A DNA stretch of 54,964 nt from Bacteroidaceae bacterium (GCA_017522135.1 JAFXAB010000009.1:1-54964); one strand, 5' to 3'. Positions 21,212 through 30,035 are shown, counted from the stretch's first letter. Made by a program: numbers and translations. The notes: generated from the letters alone by a model not told the origin.

Positions 21212-22945
21212 TTATTCAGCGATATTACAATCGTAAAATCCACATACCTCTGTCGAGTTTTCACCTATCCAGCCACACTGAGCATTGGTAGCGGTTTGCA
21301 CTTTTATAAAATCTATATACTTCAACGGAATAGGATTGCCGGCGTAATCGATGGCATTGGATATATCAAAATTATTTGCTTTGTCGCCTTTTTGATTACA
21401 ATCGACAGCACTAAAGTTGTCGGCATATCCCCAATCATACTCGGGAAGTATCCAATATGAGCCATTACCCGACTTATCGTAACACTTGGATTCGAGAAGA
21501 GTACCACGCAAAGTGTACGAATCGGATGCTATCCACGCGGGATAATAATAATCTTGTGTATGATAATCGGCAAGATAGGCTATCTCACCACTATTACCTA
21601 TATTATCTTTCCATTGCACAGGCATACCGGCAGCCGAGGGACGATAATAGGTAACGGCATAGTCACTTATGGTAGAGGCTGATCCGGTTTCGCTACCACG
21701 TAATTCATACCATGTATCATCGGGCATGCCATTGCCATTGTCATCTTGCATCACCCACACAACACCGGGTTCGCTTGAGCCCGAAAACGAGTTTCCTATC
21801 ACGGCAAAATCGTAACCATCATTATTCTCAATACTATGGTCAAAACCTACAACCACATAACCACCAAAACCTCCAAGAGAGACCCATGATTGAGTGGCAA
21901 AACGTTGCTCGGCATAGATGCACGAAGCATCAGGAGTTGTCTCAGTACCACTGAATCCACCGGTTTTGGTTTCGTTGATAAACTGACCCGGTGCAGGTGT
22001 ATATTCAAACACTTCGTTCAACCATCTTGATGAGGCTGATGAAGAGGGTCGATAGTATGTGCCCTCAGTCGGACATACATTCACTACAAGTTCTTGTACA
22101 AGAGTCATCTGTGTAGTTTCATTAACAATTGTTGCTTCTACTGTCACTTTATACGTTCCCTCCTGCGATAGGTCGCATATCCACATTGGTGAGTTGCTCT
22201 CTTGTACCACTACATCGTCCACCTTCCATGTAAACACTGCGTTATCGGCATTAGCAATTTCGGTGGGCATAAGACGAATAGAACGACCGCTTGAATAACT
22301 ATACTCCGTTTGTTCGAAACTCCACGAGAATGGCATTTGTTCGGGGGTACATACATTGATTTTCAATGTAATCTCATCACGACCATCCTCATTCTCAGCA
22401 GCAAATACCAACAAGTACTCACCCAATACATCACTACAGAAAGTATAATTCAACTCATTCGACACAATCTCACCATTCAACATCCACACATAGGCTGTAG
22501 GCAATGAAGTCTCTTTTACAGTAGGAGCAAAGTACAACGCCACACCTTGCAATACACTATACTCGGTCTGTGTGCCATTGAGCGATATAGAAGGTATTTC
22601 GCGCTCTACAACGTCTATACGCATCTCCTCGGTATCTTCTCCATACTTAGTTGTAACTTGCAGTGTAACATAGTATGTACCTATTTCATTCGTTACGAAA
22701 GTGAAGGTAGAATCGGTTACTGACTGTATATAACCATCGTAATTTTCGACACTCCACAAGTAAATAGCATCCTCAACATTCAGGTACGAAGGTGCAATAG
22801 TCACGGCACGACCGGGCTTGGTTGTATAGATACCTGTAGCATTATCCAACTCAATTTCAGGAGGGAATTTCGATGTAATAATATCATCTTTGTTGCACGA
22901 AGACAACATTATGACAAGTGATAGTAGTATAATTATTTTCTTCAT
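21212..22945 (-). CDS. Ig/PKD-repeat surface lipoprotein of the B12 operon
   Basis: A 577-residue lipoprotein. The start at 22945 gives MKKIIILLSLVIMLSSC with the lipid Cys at 17, followed by NKDD, which fits the K-(D/E)2 lipoprotein export signal for surface display; an upstream extension to 23035 is rejected. Three PKD/Ig-like beta-sandwich repeats follow (about 35-115, 120-200 and 205-305; each ends in a strand such as GTYYVTLQV, GEYLLVFAA, GTYKVTVEA). The C-terminal domain (about 320-577; VSLGGFGGYVVVGFDHSIEN, DFAVIGNSF, DDTWYELRGSE) is one I know only as a part of Bacteroidetes cell-surface proteins. Its place between the DUF4465 protein and BtuG under a B12 riboswitch suggests an accessory role in cobalamin capture. 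Confidence 0.8.
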   Translation of the reverse strand: MKKIIILLSLVIMLSSCNKDDIITSKFPPEIELDNATGIYTTKPGRAVTIAPSYLNVEDAIYLWSVENYDGYIQSVTDSTFTFVTNEIGTYYVTLQVTTKYGEDTEEMRIDVVEREIPSISLNGTQTEYSVLQGVALYFAPTVKETSLPTAYVWMLNGEIVSNELNYTFCSDVLGEYLLVFAAENEDGRDEITLKINVCTPEQMPFSWSFEQTEYSYSSGRSIRLMPTEIANADNAVFTWKVDDVVVQESNSPMWICDLSQEGTYKVTVEATIVNETTQMTLVQELVVNVCPTEGTYYRPSSSASSRWLNEVFEYTPAPGQFINETKTGGFSGTETTPDASCIYAEQRFATQSWVSLGGFGGYVVVGFDHSIENNDGYDFAVIGNSFSGSSEPGVVWVMQDDNGNGMPDDTWYELRGSETGSASTISDYAVTYYRPSAAGMPVQWKDNIGNSGEIAYLADYHTQDYYYPAWIASDSYTLRGTLLESKCYDKSGNGSYWILPEYDWGYADNFSAVDCNQKGDKANNFDISNAIDYAGNPIPLKYIDFIKVQTATNAQCGWIGENSTEVCGFYDCNIAE

Positions 22946-22997
22946 AATGATTACGATGTACTTGTTTGATGTTTTGGGGGTGTAGTTAAAAGGGAAT

Positions 22998-23030
22998 GGT
23001 TGTACCGACATATCACACGCCGGTACAACC
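22998..23030 (-). other. Hairpin inside the B12 operon
   Basis: A perfect 10-bp stem (22998-23007 with 23021-23030) and 13-base loop lie between the first and second genes of the operon. In the sense direction no continuous T-run follows (ATTCCCTTTT), so it may stabilise the upstream message or act as a partial terminator rather than stop all transcription. Confidence 0.5.
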
Positions 23031-23070
23031 TTCAATATTTAAAGCAAATTTATACACTTAATCTATTGGT

Positions 23071-24777
23071 TCATTTATAAAATCTTACAGCGACATCATC
23101 GTATGCAAAGTAGGCAGGACAATTCAATCCATAGCTACCACTTTGGTCTTCACTTGCGCCTAAGTTAAATTCGATGCGTGCCACTGCACCCAACGACGAA
23201 AGGTCAAATTTTTCCCATGTAGTAATACACTTGCCATCTTTACACAGATAGAATTCTGCAACACCTGTATTGTTATCCTCGGCATCAAATCCATAGGCCA
23301 TAACCTTTACATAGGTAGTTTCAGTAGCCGGTGAATTGAAGCCATCACCATAGGTAAGCGAATTAAGAACATAATTGATATTAGTTACATACATGTGATC
23401 AACCACACGAGCTACACCATCGGCAAAAGCTATCGCGGGACAACTTGCGCCATAACCCAATGAGGAGTTAAAGTCATCGACATATCCATTGTGAACACAG
23501 AAGTTAGACGAACCGTTATGGCCTCCTATCGGATTGGCAAATTGCAATTCATACCAACCATAATGACCTTCGGGAAGATTTTGATAATCAGCTATCACAT
23601 AATTAGATATAGCATGACCACCACCCCAATAAGGTGTTACAAAACTATGAGTCAACTCGGTATTATTCTCGTCATACCATGTGTAGAGTCCACCACTGTA
23701 GTCGTAAGTAAGAGGACCATCGTATTGTTTACTGTCAATGAGATCGCTCCATTTATTAATAGTCACCCCTGCATAGTCAAGCATGTACGGTGTAAAACGA
23801 GCATCGGCATCTTCAAATGTGAGAATGCGCAATTCTATTTCTTTTACTTTAACCTCAATCTTAACAATGATACTCTTGTTGTTTTCCGAAACAAGATTTA
23901 TAGCTATAACTCCATTTTGCTCGGCACATGTATGTTCGGCAGTGGGTGCAGTAATGTAGAGCGAGTCATTCTCATAATTTACACGCCAACCGTCGGGTTT
24001 CGATATTGAATAGTTGGCCACATTGGTTGCAGTAACAAGATAACTGATAGTTTGTCCATGCTCAAAGAGGTTTAACTCTTCAATACCTTCTACTATAAAA
24101 GAGGGAGCAGAAGAGTCATAGCGAGGTACAATGATTTCGGTTCCATCATAGAGTACGAATATGACATAATCGGTATTTGAGGTATCGACACTTCTAAAAT
24201 AGGCATCGCCATTAGTGCCATCATATCCATCACGACCTTGAGCAACTACACCGGTCGACTCCCATGTCACACCACCATCAATCGATATTTCCCACTCTTT
24301 AGTCGTAGGATTGATGCGTACTTGTGGAGCAACTGCATCTTGACCGTCTTTACCATTTTCACCATTTATACCATCTTGGCCATCCTTACCATTGGCACGC
24401 ACTCTCTCGCCGTCGACCAAAAGCCACTCTCCATCGATAGTCCAATAATAATTACCATCAGTATCTTGCTTAACCGATACGATAGGAGCATTGGCATTCA
24501 CACCATTGGTAATAGTAGCAGTTGTACCATCAGAGAATTGGATAACATATCCGTCGGCAGTTTGTGTAACAGAGACTACAGAAACTTGATTTTGTAGAGC
24601 TGTTATCAATGCTTGCAATGCATCGATGTTCTTGTTGGCATTTTTTACTGCATTTTCCAGTACAGTTACACGTTCAGTAACGTCTTCTACAGCACCCCAT
24701 AGGTCGGTGTCATCATACTCACAGCTGGCAAATGACAAGCCAAGCAGTGCTACACTTAATAATAAAAATTTTTTCAT
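23071..24777 (-). CDS. DUF4988/DUF4465 surface lipoprotein, BtuH-like B12-binding candidate
   Basis: A 568-residue lipoprotein (MKKFLLLSVALLGLSFASC, lipid Cys19, then EYDDTD). A short coiled coil (about 25-65) leads into a DUF4988-like beta unit (YVIQFSDGTTATITNG, NYYWTIDGEWLL), then a short collagen-like Gly-X-Y run (about residues 130-148, GKDGQDGINGENGKDGQDA), an Ig-like strand region, and a C-terminal domain of about 230 residues (ILTFEDADARFTPYML, GGHAISNYVIADYQNLPEGHYGWYELQF, YDDVAVRF) that I recognise as DUF4465. As far as I recall, DUF4465 proteins in B12 operons include the BtuH cobalamin-binding lipoproteins. It is the first gene after the riboswitch, so it is the most directly B12-repressed. 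Ligand binding is inferred. Confidence 0.82.
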   Translation of the reverse strand: MKKFLLLSVALLGLSFASCEYDDTDLWGAVEDVTERVTVLENAVKNANKNIDALQALITALQNQVSVVSVTQTADGYVIQFSDGTTATITNGVNANAPIVSVKQDTDGNYYWTIDGEWLLVDGERVRANGKDGQDGINGENGKDGQDAVAPQVRINPTTKEWEISIDGGVTWESTGVVAQGRDGYDGTNGDAYFRSVDTSNTDYVIFVLYDGTEIIVPRYDSSAPSFIVEGIEELNLFEHGQTISYLVTATNVANYSISKPDGWRVNYENDSLYITAPTAEHTCAEQNGVIAINLVSENNKSIIVKIEVKVKEIELRILTFEDADARFTPYMLDYAGVTINKWSDLIDSKQYDGPLTYDYSGGLYTWYDENNTELTHSFVTPYWGGGHAISNYVIADYQNLPEGHYGWYELQFANPIGGHNGSSNFCVHNGYVDDFNSSLGYGASCPAIAFADGVARVVDHMYVTNINYVLNSLTYGDGFNSPATETTYVKVMAYGFDAEDNNTGVAEFYLCKDGKCITTWEKFDLSSLGAVARIEFNLGASEDQSGSYGLNCPAYFAYDDVAVRFYK

Positions 24778-25000
24778 AATAGGTTGTTTATTAAAAATTA
24801 AAAAAAATATCGCATTCAGCTTTACGGCAGAATACGATACACCTATTATGGTTCAAAACTTTATCAATAGTATATATGTGCAGAGAGTATACAGATACAG
24901 CCATGTATCTTCTATACACATCATGCTACCAAGCAATTATATATACAGCAATTAAATAAGTTTTGATTTGACCCGTATCCTGCAGGTTTAAATCCCTAAA

Positions 25001-25183
25001 CGCACAGGTAGGTCTTCTGACTTATCCCGTCTGTTGAGCCTTCCCAGTGTTACCCAGTGGCTAAGAATTCGACAGACTTACATTCCTAATGGAATAGGAC
25101 TTACAGCAACAGGTATTGTTCCGGATTTACACCGGATTCCCTTTTAACCCCTCACGAAGGTTTTCGATTGAGGCTCCTATGCG
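25001..25183 (-). ncRNA. Cobalamin riboswitch
   Basis: The minus strand carries the conserved cobalamin riboswitch core: GGGAATCCGGTGTAAATCCG (P3-P4 region, near 25125-25145), TTGCTGTAAGTC, GCCACTGGG followed by CTGGGAAGGC, and the B12 box GTCAGAAGACCTACCTGT at 25004-25021. The closing helix P1 can be drawn between 25176-25183 and 25001-25008 (CGCATAGG with CCTGTGCG, one G-U pair). It sits about 220 bases before the DUF4465 gene and faces it. On binding adenosylcobalamin such elements in Bacteroidales reduce expression of downstream import genes; whether by translation or termination cannot be told here, since no clear intrinsic terminator follows. Confidence 0.95.
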
Positions 25184-25187
25184 ATTG

Positions 25188-25195
25188 CAAATATA
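25188..25195 (-). promoter_or_regulatory. -7 promoter box of the B12 operon
   Basis: TATATTTG on the minus strand lies 4 bases before P1 of the riboswitch, so transcription would begin almost at the first base of the aptamer. The nearest ATTG upstream is 17 bases away (25213-25216), shorter than elsewhere in this window, and lies within the loop and inner stem of the preceding terminator. Confidence 0.55.
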
Positions 25196-25200
25196 GACAA

Positions 25201-25238
25201 AAAAATATCACACAATCTTAATTTTGTGTGATATTTTT
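25201..25238 (-). terminator. Intrinsic terminator of the yigZ-like gene
   Basis: A perfect 15-bp stem (25201-25215 with 25224-25238) and 8-base loop, ending in a T-rich tract on the minus strand, lies 40 bases after the stop of the YigZ-family gene. It also occupies the -33 region of the B12 operon promoter. Confidence 0.85.
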
Positions 25239-25278
25239 TAAATTATTTTATACTTACCTGATTATTAATAAATTACGA

Positions 25279-25938
25279 CTATTCCTCCTCAACAATCACA
25301 TCACCATCTTCAAAGGTTTCGTCCTCTTCGGCGGTTTCTTCGGGCTCGAAGAATGTTAGCCCTTGAACTTTCTCGAGGCGGGCACAGAGACGAGGGATAC
25401 CCGATCGTCGCAAACGCAAGGACATCTCGCAATCCATCTCAAAGGTTTGTGACAATATGGTTGGTTGCTCCTCTTTTACAATACGCATCACATCGTTCAT
25501 CAAAGGGTACTCGAAGCGAATGTTTATCGTATCTTCTACCAATCGTTCTACAATATTACATTGGGCAATGGCATCGGCTGCAGCTTGTCTATAAGCTACA
25601 ATAAGTCCACCTGTACCCAACTTTATACCACCGAAATATCGTACAACGATGATGAGTATATCGGTGAGATTGTTGGAATTTATCTGTCCGAGTATGGGCT
25701 TACCGGCTGTTCCCGAAGGCTCACCGTTGTCGTTTGCACGAAAACATGTACGTTCATGACCTATCATATAAGCCCAGCATACATGACGCGCATCGTAATA
25801 CTCCTTGCGATACATCTCTATATACTCACGTGCCTCGCTTACCGACGAGACGGGTATGGCAAATGAGAGAAAACGACTCATCTTCTCTTTAAAAACAGCT
25901 TCGCCCGAGGCTTCGATGGTAAGATATGTATCTTGCAT
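25279..25938 (-). CDS. YigZ/IMPACT family protein
   Basis: A 219-residue member of the YigZ/IMPACT (UPF0029) family. The start at 25938 (MQDTYLTIEASGEAVFKEK) matches the family's beginning; an in-frame extension to 25995 runs through the intergenic hairpin and is rejected. The core holds the family signature FRANDNGEPSGTAGKPIL and VVRYFGGIKLGTGGLIVAYR (about residues 65-125), followed by a small alpha/beta domain and an unusual acidic tail of about 20 residues (EPEETAEEDETFEDGD). The bacterial role is poorly known; eukaryotic IMPACT binds GCN1. It follows ribBA, separated by a strong hairpin. Confidence 0.88.
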   Translation of the reverse strand: MQDTYLTIEASGEAVFKEKMSRFLSFAIPVSSVSEAREYIEMYRKEYYDARHVCWAYMIGHERTCFRANDNGEPSGTAGKPILGQINSNNLTDILIIVVRYFGGIKLGTGGLIVAYRQAAADAIAQCNIVERLVEDTINIRFEYPLMNDVMRIVKEEQPTILSQTFEMDCEMSLRLRRSGIPRLCARLEKVQGLTFFEPEETAEEDETFEDGDVIVEEE

Positions 25939-25952
25939 ATAGATATTATAGG

Positions 25953-25984
25953 TATAAGCTACCGACACTTGTCGGTAGCTTATA
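25953..25984 (-). terminator. Strong hairpin between ribBA and yigZ-like gene
   Basis: A perfect inverted repeat with 14-15-bp arms (25954-25967 and 25970-25983) and almost no loop. No T-tract follows in either direction, so it may end or punctuate the ribBA message or process it; terminator status is tentative. Confidence 0.5.
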
Positions 25985-25991
25985 TTATTTA

Positions 25992-27215
25992 TCAATCAAC
26001 TTGATGAAGGTCGTGTCCCATACGTTCTTTTTTGGTGTGCAGGTAGTGTGCATTATAGGGATTGGGCTTCACTTCAATGGGGACATTCTCTACAATAGTG
26101 AGGCCATAACCTTCGAGACCGATACGTTTGGTGGGGTTATTGGTCATAAGACGGATGTTGCGTACACCCAATTCGCGCAAGATAGAAGCACCCGAACCAT
26201 AGTCTCGCTCATCGGCTTTAAACCCGAGGTGCAAATTGGCCTCAACAGTATCCATACCCTGCTCTTGCAACTTATAGGCACGTATTTTATTCATCAGGCC
26301 AATACCACGACCCTCTTGGCTCATATACACAAGTACGCCTTTGCCTTCGGCCGATATTTTGCGCAAGGCCTCATGCAATTGTTCACCACAGTCGCAACGC
26401 TTAGAGCCAAATATATCGCCTGTCATGCACGATGAATGCATGCGCACGAGTACAGGCTCTTCGGGTTGCCAAGAGCCTTTGACGAGAGCCACATGCTCTA
26501 CGCCATTGCTCACTTGACGGAAAGGAATGAGACGAAACTCACCAAACTCAGTGGGCATAGCCACCTCATCGCCACGCTCTACGACTGTTTCGCGTTGCAA
26601 ACGATACTTGATAAGGTCGGCTATTGCTATGAGTTTCATATCATATTTCTTGGCTATCTCATAGAGTTGAGGCAAGCGAGCCATAGTACCATCTTCGTTG
26701 ATAATTTCGATGAGTGCTGCGGCAGGATACAATCCGGCAAGGCGGGCAAGATCGACAGCAGCCTCGGTGTGACCGGCACGAGCCAATACACCTTTGGAGC
26801 GAGCACGCAAGGGGTTGACATGACCGGGACGACCGAAGTCGGTAGGTTTCATGGTAGGATCGGCCAATGAACGTATGGTAATGGCACGGTCGCTCATAGA
26901 TACACCGGTGGTACAGCCTGCACCTATGCGGTCTACTGTTACGGTAAAGGGAGTTCCCAACAAAGATGTATTATCCGACACCTGCATATCGAGTTCCAGT
27001 TCTCGGCAGCGATCTTCGGTAATAGGTGTACACAATACTCCGCGACCTACGGTAAGCATGAAGTTTACTTTTTCGGGAGTAATCTTCTCTGCCGCAATAA
27101 TAAAATCACCTTCATTTTCGCGATCTTCATCATCTACCACAATTACAAACTTGCCTTGACGGAAATCCTCAAGAGCCTCTTCAATGGTGTTGAGTGTAAT
27201 TTTTTGATTGTCCAT
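25992..27215 (-). CDS. ribBA: Bifunctional 3,4-dihydroxy-2-butanone-4-phosphate synthase / GTP cyclohydrolase II
   Basis: A 407-residue fusion of the two enzymes that start riboflavin synthesis. The RibB half (about 1-205) shows the metal and substrate loop [25 protein letters not shown] and the closing [12 protein letters not shown]. The RibA half (about 206-400) shows [20 protein letters not shown], whose cysteines bind the catalytic zinc, then SQEGRGIGL and LMTNNPTKR. RibB makes the four-carbon unit from ribulose 5-phosphate; RibA opens GTP. It lies 18 bases after the lptF/G-type gene, so the two are co-transcribed. No FMN riboswitch is seen. Confidence 0.95.
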   Translation of the reverse strand: MDNQKITLNTIEEALEDFRQGKFVIVVDDEDRENEGDFIIAAEKITPEKVNFMLTVGRGVLCTPITEDRCRELELDMQVSDNTSLLGTPFTVTVDRIGAGCTTGVSMSDRAITIRSLADPTMKPTDFGRPGHVNPLRARSKGVLARAGHTEAAVDLARLAGLYPAAALIEIINEDGTMARLPQLYEIAKKYDMKLIAIADLIKYRLQRETVVERGDEVAMPTEFGEFRLIPFRQVSNGVEHVALVKGSWQPEEPVLVRMHSSCMTGDIFGSKRCDCGEQLHEALRKISAEGKGVLVYMSQEGRGIGLMNKIRAYKLQEQGMDTVEANLHLGFKADERDYGSGASILRELGVRNIRLMTNNPTKRIGLEGYGLTIVENVPIEVKPNPYNAHYLHTKKERMGHDLHQVD

Positions 27216-27233
27216 AGTTATAGTATTTTTTAT

Positions 27234-29153
27234 TTATTCTTTCTTGTGGGCACGTTTCAATAGTATTATCAATTCATCATTGGCACTACATACGGCCTCG
27301 ATGTTGCGTTTGAGGTTGCTATATTTTTTCTTGGCTATCCAATATACGGGCAATCCCACCGGCACAAAAGCCATAAGCAGAATATCAATTACCTTGATAT
27401 GAAGCGGTGCCAATATGCGCTCGGGTACAAGTATAGGATAATCCATCAACTTGGTTGTAATAAGATTGTTTGTAGTCTCTGATGTATAGGCAACAAACGA
27501 CTCGACATTTGTAGACAAATTGCGCAAGGCTTGTAAGTCATATCCCTGCATCCAATAAGAGACATAATTCAGTCTTGGTTGCGCAGCCAAGCAATTGCGA
27601 CATTGTGTTGTAAGAGAGAGAGCCCTTTGCTCGGCAAGCGACAAGTCCATCTCCGACATTACAATATTTTTGTGCTCTACTCTACGCACCTTATCACGAC
27701 CCAATATATGGCGGAAAAAGTCGGCATATAGGTCTAAATTGAGCACGGCCGAATCTTTGGTAGCTCGCGAAGTGAGAAATACACCCAATGGTAACAACAC
27801 AGCCGAGCTGAGCCATATACCTTGCCACACAGGCCACACGCCATCACGTGCCAACTTGTATCCGGTATTGTCTATAATATAATAGATAATAAATAGTATT
27901 ACAGAGACAACTATGGGGACACCAAGTCCACCCTTACGGATAATTGCGCCAAGGGGAGCTCCGATAAAGAAGAATATAATACATGCCAACGAAAGCGTAA
28001 ACTTCTTCATCAGCTCTATCTCGTGTCGACGTATGACCTTATGCTTATCACTAAGAGTCAATGAGCTAAACTCATAATTATTCTTGATTGTTGTGGCTCG
28101 CTCCAACGCTCGCGATACATACAATTGCCTACGCTGATTGTTACTACCTTGCCACAACGAGTCGAGGTTGGCAGCCAATGCAGCGTCATGCTCGCGCTTC
28201 AAGCGATTGGCACGCAGCGCAGAATCGGCCGGTAGAGCATTATTACTGATTGAGAAATAGGGAGTGCTCTTCAATCGGCCGGCATATTCACTGCCCAAGC
28301 TATCTACTATAACGTTCAACGAGTCTATAGATGTGCGCAATTCACTATAGTTTTTACCCACATATTGATTGGCCATCAAGTCGTCATCAAGACGATTGAA
28401 GTTGCCATCAAAAGGTATGAGAAGCTCTTTTGTCGAAAAAGTCTCTCTACGATATGGTATATTGGTGTAAGAGTTGGTTCTATCCGACTTGAGATTTTCA
28501 AACGACTCTCCGCTATACAATGTAAGAATAACATGCTTTTTATCGGGAGTTGTCTTGAGACGACCCGAGTCGGCCATAACAATCATGGCATTGTCAAATC
28601 CGGCCGACATATCATATATCATCATCTCCTTGAGCAACCCATCTTTATGCTCTTTCTTACCTACATAGAGATTATAACCATTTATTTGGTCATAGAACAC
28701 ACCCTCGGGAATATCCAACTCGGGCGATTTCTGACGCATGGAGTATAGCAAGGTCCACATCTTGACTTGGGCATGTGGCAAAACATTGTTTTGAAAGAAA
28801 AATGCCGACACCGATATAACAGCCACCAACAAAACAAGCGGGCGCATTACTCGCAACAACGATACTCCGGCTGCCTTAATAGCCAACAACTCGAGCTTCT
28901 CACCAAGGTTTCCAAAGGTCATCAGCGAAGCCAACAGGATAGATAATGGCAATGACAACGGCACCATTGTCAAGGCTGCATATAGAAACAACTCCAACAG
29001 TACCGATAATTCAAGGCCCTTGCCCACCATTTCATCGACATACTTCCACAAGAACTGCATCAGCACTACAAAAAGGCAGATGAAGAACGTCATGAAAAAT
29101 ACAGGCAGAAAGCTCTGTATCATGAATGTATATAGTCGCTTGGGACGAAACAT
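27234..29153 (-). CDS. LptF/LptG-family LPS export permease with C-terminal extension
   Basis: A 639-residue YjgP/YjgQ-family membrane protein, a transmembrane part of the Lpt ABC exporter that lifts lipopolysaccharide from the inner membrane. It has three N-terminal helices (about 12-130, with VPLSLPLSILLASLMTFGNLG), a long periplasmic beta-jellyroll part (about 150-370), then three helices (from about 395, SLACIIFFFIGAPLGAIIRKGG). Enterobacterial LptF/G are about 360 residues; here a further C-terminal region of about 150 residues ends in one more hydrophobic stretch (IDILLMAFVPVGLPVYWI). It leads an operon with ribBA. It could be either F or G. Confidence 0.9.
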   Translation of the reverse strand: MFRPKRLYTFMIQSFLPVFFMTFFICLFVVLMQFLWKYVDEMVGKGLELSVLLELFLYAALTMVPLSLPLSILLASLMTFGNLGEKLELLAIKAAGVSLLRVMRPLVLLVAVISVSAFFFQNNVLPHAQVKMWTLLYSMRQKSPELDIPEGVFYDQINGYNLYVGKKEHKDGLLKEMMIYDMSAGFDNAMIVMADSGRLKTTPDKKHVILTLYSGESFENLKSDRTNSYTNIPYRRETFSTKELLIPFDGNFNRLDDDLMANQYVGKNYSELRTSIDSLNVIVDSLGSEYAGRLKSTPYFSISNNALPADSALRANRLKREHDAALAANLDSLWQGSNNQRRQLYVSRALERATTIKNNYEFSSLTLSDKHKVIRRHEIELMKKFTLSLACIIFFFIGAPLGAIIRKGGLGVPIVVSVILFIIYYIIDNTGYKLARDGVWPVWQGIWLSSAVLLPLGVFLTSRATKDSAVLNLDLYADFFRHILGRDKVRRVEHKNIVMSEMDLSLAEQRALSLTTQCRNCLAAQPRLNYVSYWMQGYDLQALRNLSTNVESFVAYTSETTNNLITTKLMDYPILVPERILAPLHIKVIDILLMAFVPVGLPVYWIAKKKYSNLKRNIEAVCSANDELIILLKRAHKKE

Positions 29154-29178
29154 ATAGGTGCGCTACTAATTTGAATTG

Positions 29179-29210
29179 CAAAAATAGCGCAAAAAATCGA
29201 GATAACCCAA
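29179..29210 (-). promoter_or_regulatory. Promoter of the lptF/G-ribBA operon
   Basis: On the minus strand TTG (29208-29210), 21 bases, then TATTTTTG (29179-29186), about 25 bases before the start codon. Confidence 0.45.
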
Positions 29211-29330
29211 CCTGCCACACAACAAATAGAGAGCAAGTTGTGAATAAAACTGAATTTCCGGATACAATATTGTAAAAAATCTACCAAGAGAGGCTTAAAG
29301 CGAGTTGAAAACAAGAGCAACAAAATTCTA

Positions 29331-29717
29331 TCATAAAACCCCCAAACGGCGTTGCAGTCGCTCTATCTCATTATCCCACAATTCTTGCAAGTCCTCCTGC
29401 TCATCGGGAGTGGCAAAGTCGGTAACAGAGAGCATGGTAGCTCCTGTAAGCTCCGATGTAGTAATACGCATCTCAAAATAAGTACGATCATTGCACTCTT
29501 CTTTCCATCGAAGACGAACAAAAACACCCACCCGTGAATTTATCAACAGAGCCGTCTGCGGTGATTTATTCCAGTAAAAAGTATACTCCTTATCGTTACG
29601 CTCTACTTTGTCGGCAAACCACTCTTCAAGACCTTGCGGTGTATTAAGAAATTCCCACAAAATCGTTGGAGATATTGTTTTGAAATCGTATTCTACGACA
29701 AACTTTTCTTTACTCAT
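29331..29717 (-). CDS. START-like (SRPBCC) domain protein
   Basis: A 128-residue protein with the helix-grip layout of the SRPBCC/START-like (AHSA1-related) fold: an opening strand FVVEYDFKTISPTILWEFL, the signature WFADKVERN after GLEEW, a run of beta strands and a long C-terminal helix QEDLQELWDNEIERLQRRL. Such proteins bind small hydrophobic ligands or partner proteins; no ligand is evident. The start at 29717 (MSKEKFVVEY) is preferred over an upstream in-frame ATG at 29753. It stands alone, 178 bases from the lptF/G gene, without a promoter I can point to. It is a conserved Bacteroidetes protein of unknown role. Confidence 0.82.
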   Translation of the reverse strand: MSKEKFVVEYDFKTISPTILWEFLNTPQGLEEWFADKVERNDKEYTFYWNKSPQTALLINSRVGVFVRLRWKEECNDRTYFEMRITTSELTGATMLSVTDFATPDEQEDLQELWDNEIERLQRRLGVL

Positions 29718-30035
29718 ATCTATCTCACTACGTTGTATTAATAAAAATAACAAAAAGTAGAATCTTATATTACAATCATCAACTTTGGGTTGCTAATATA
29801 GAAGTTTTTTTTTACAAAAACAACTCAAATTTGCATTTTTTATAAACCACACGTTACAATTTCTTAAAATCTATATCGTCAATATACCATATAACACACA
29901 GAAAATCATGTATAATATCGGGCCAGAAACACTTTTACCTAAAATTATTGTGGTATAAGCATACAATATTACACAATTTTTTCTTACATTTGCACAAATA
30001 ATATACCGAAAACACAATCTTTAAATAATACTAAC
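29718..30035. other. Intergenic region upstream of pta
   Basis: About 320 AT-rich bases between divergent genes. TACATTTG at 29985-29992 is a likely -7 box for pta-ackA, 43 bases before the start codon. No -33 TTG is at the usual distance. I see nothing else. Confidence 0.45.

Noticed and set aside
22946..23035. N-terminal extension of the Ig/PKD lipoprotein
   Set aside because: It would bury a good lipoprotein signal (Cys17 from the ATG at 22945) and runs through the intergenic hairpin.
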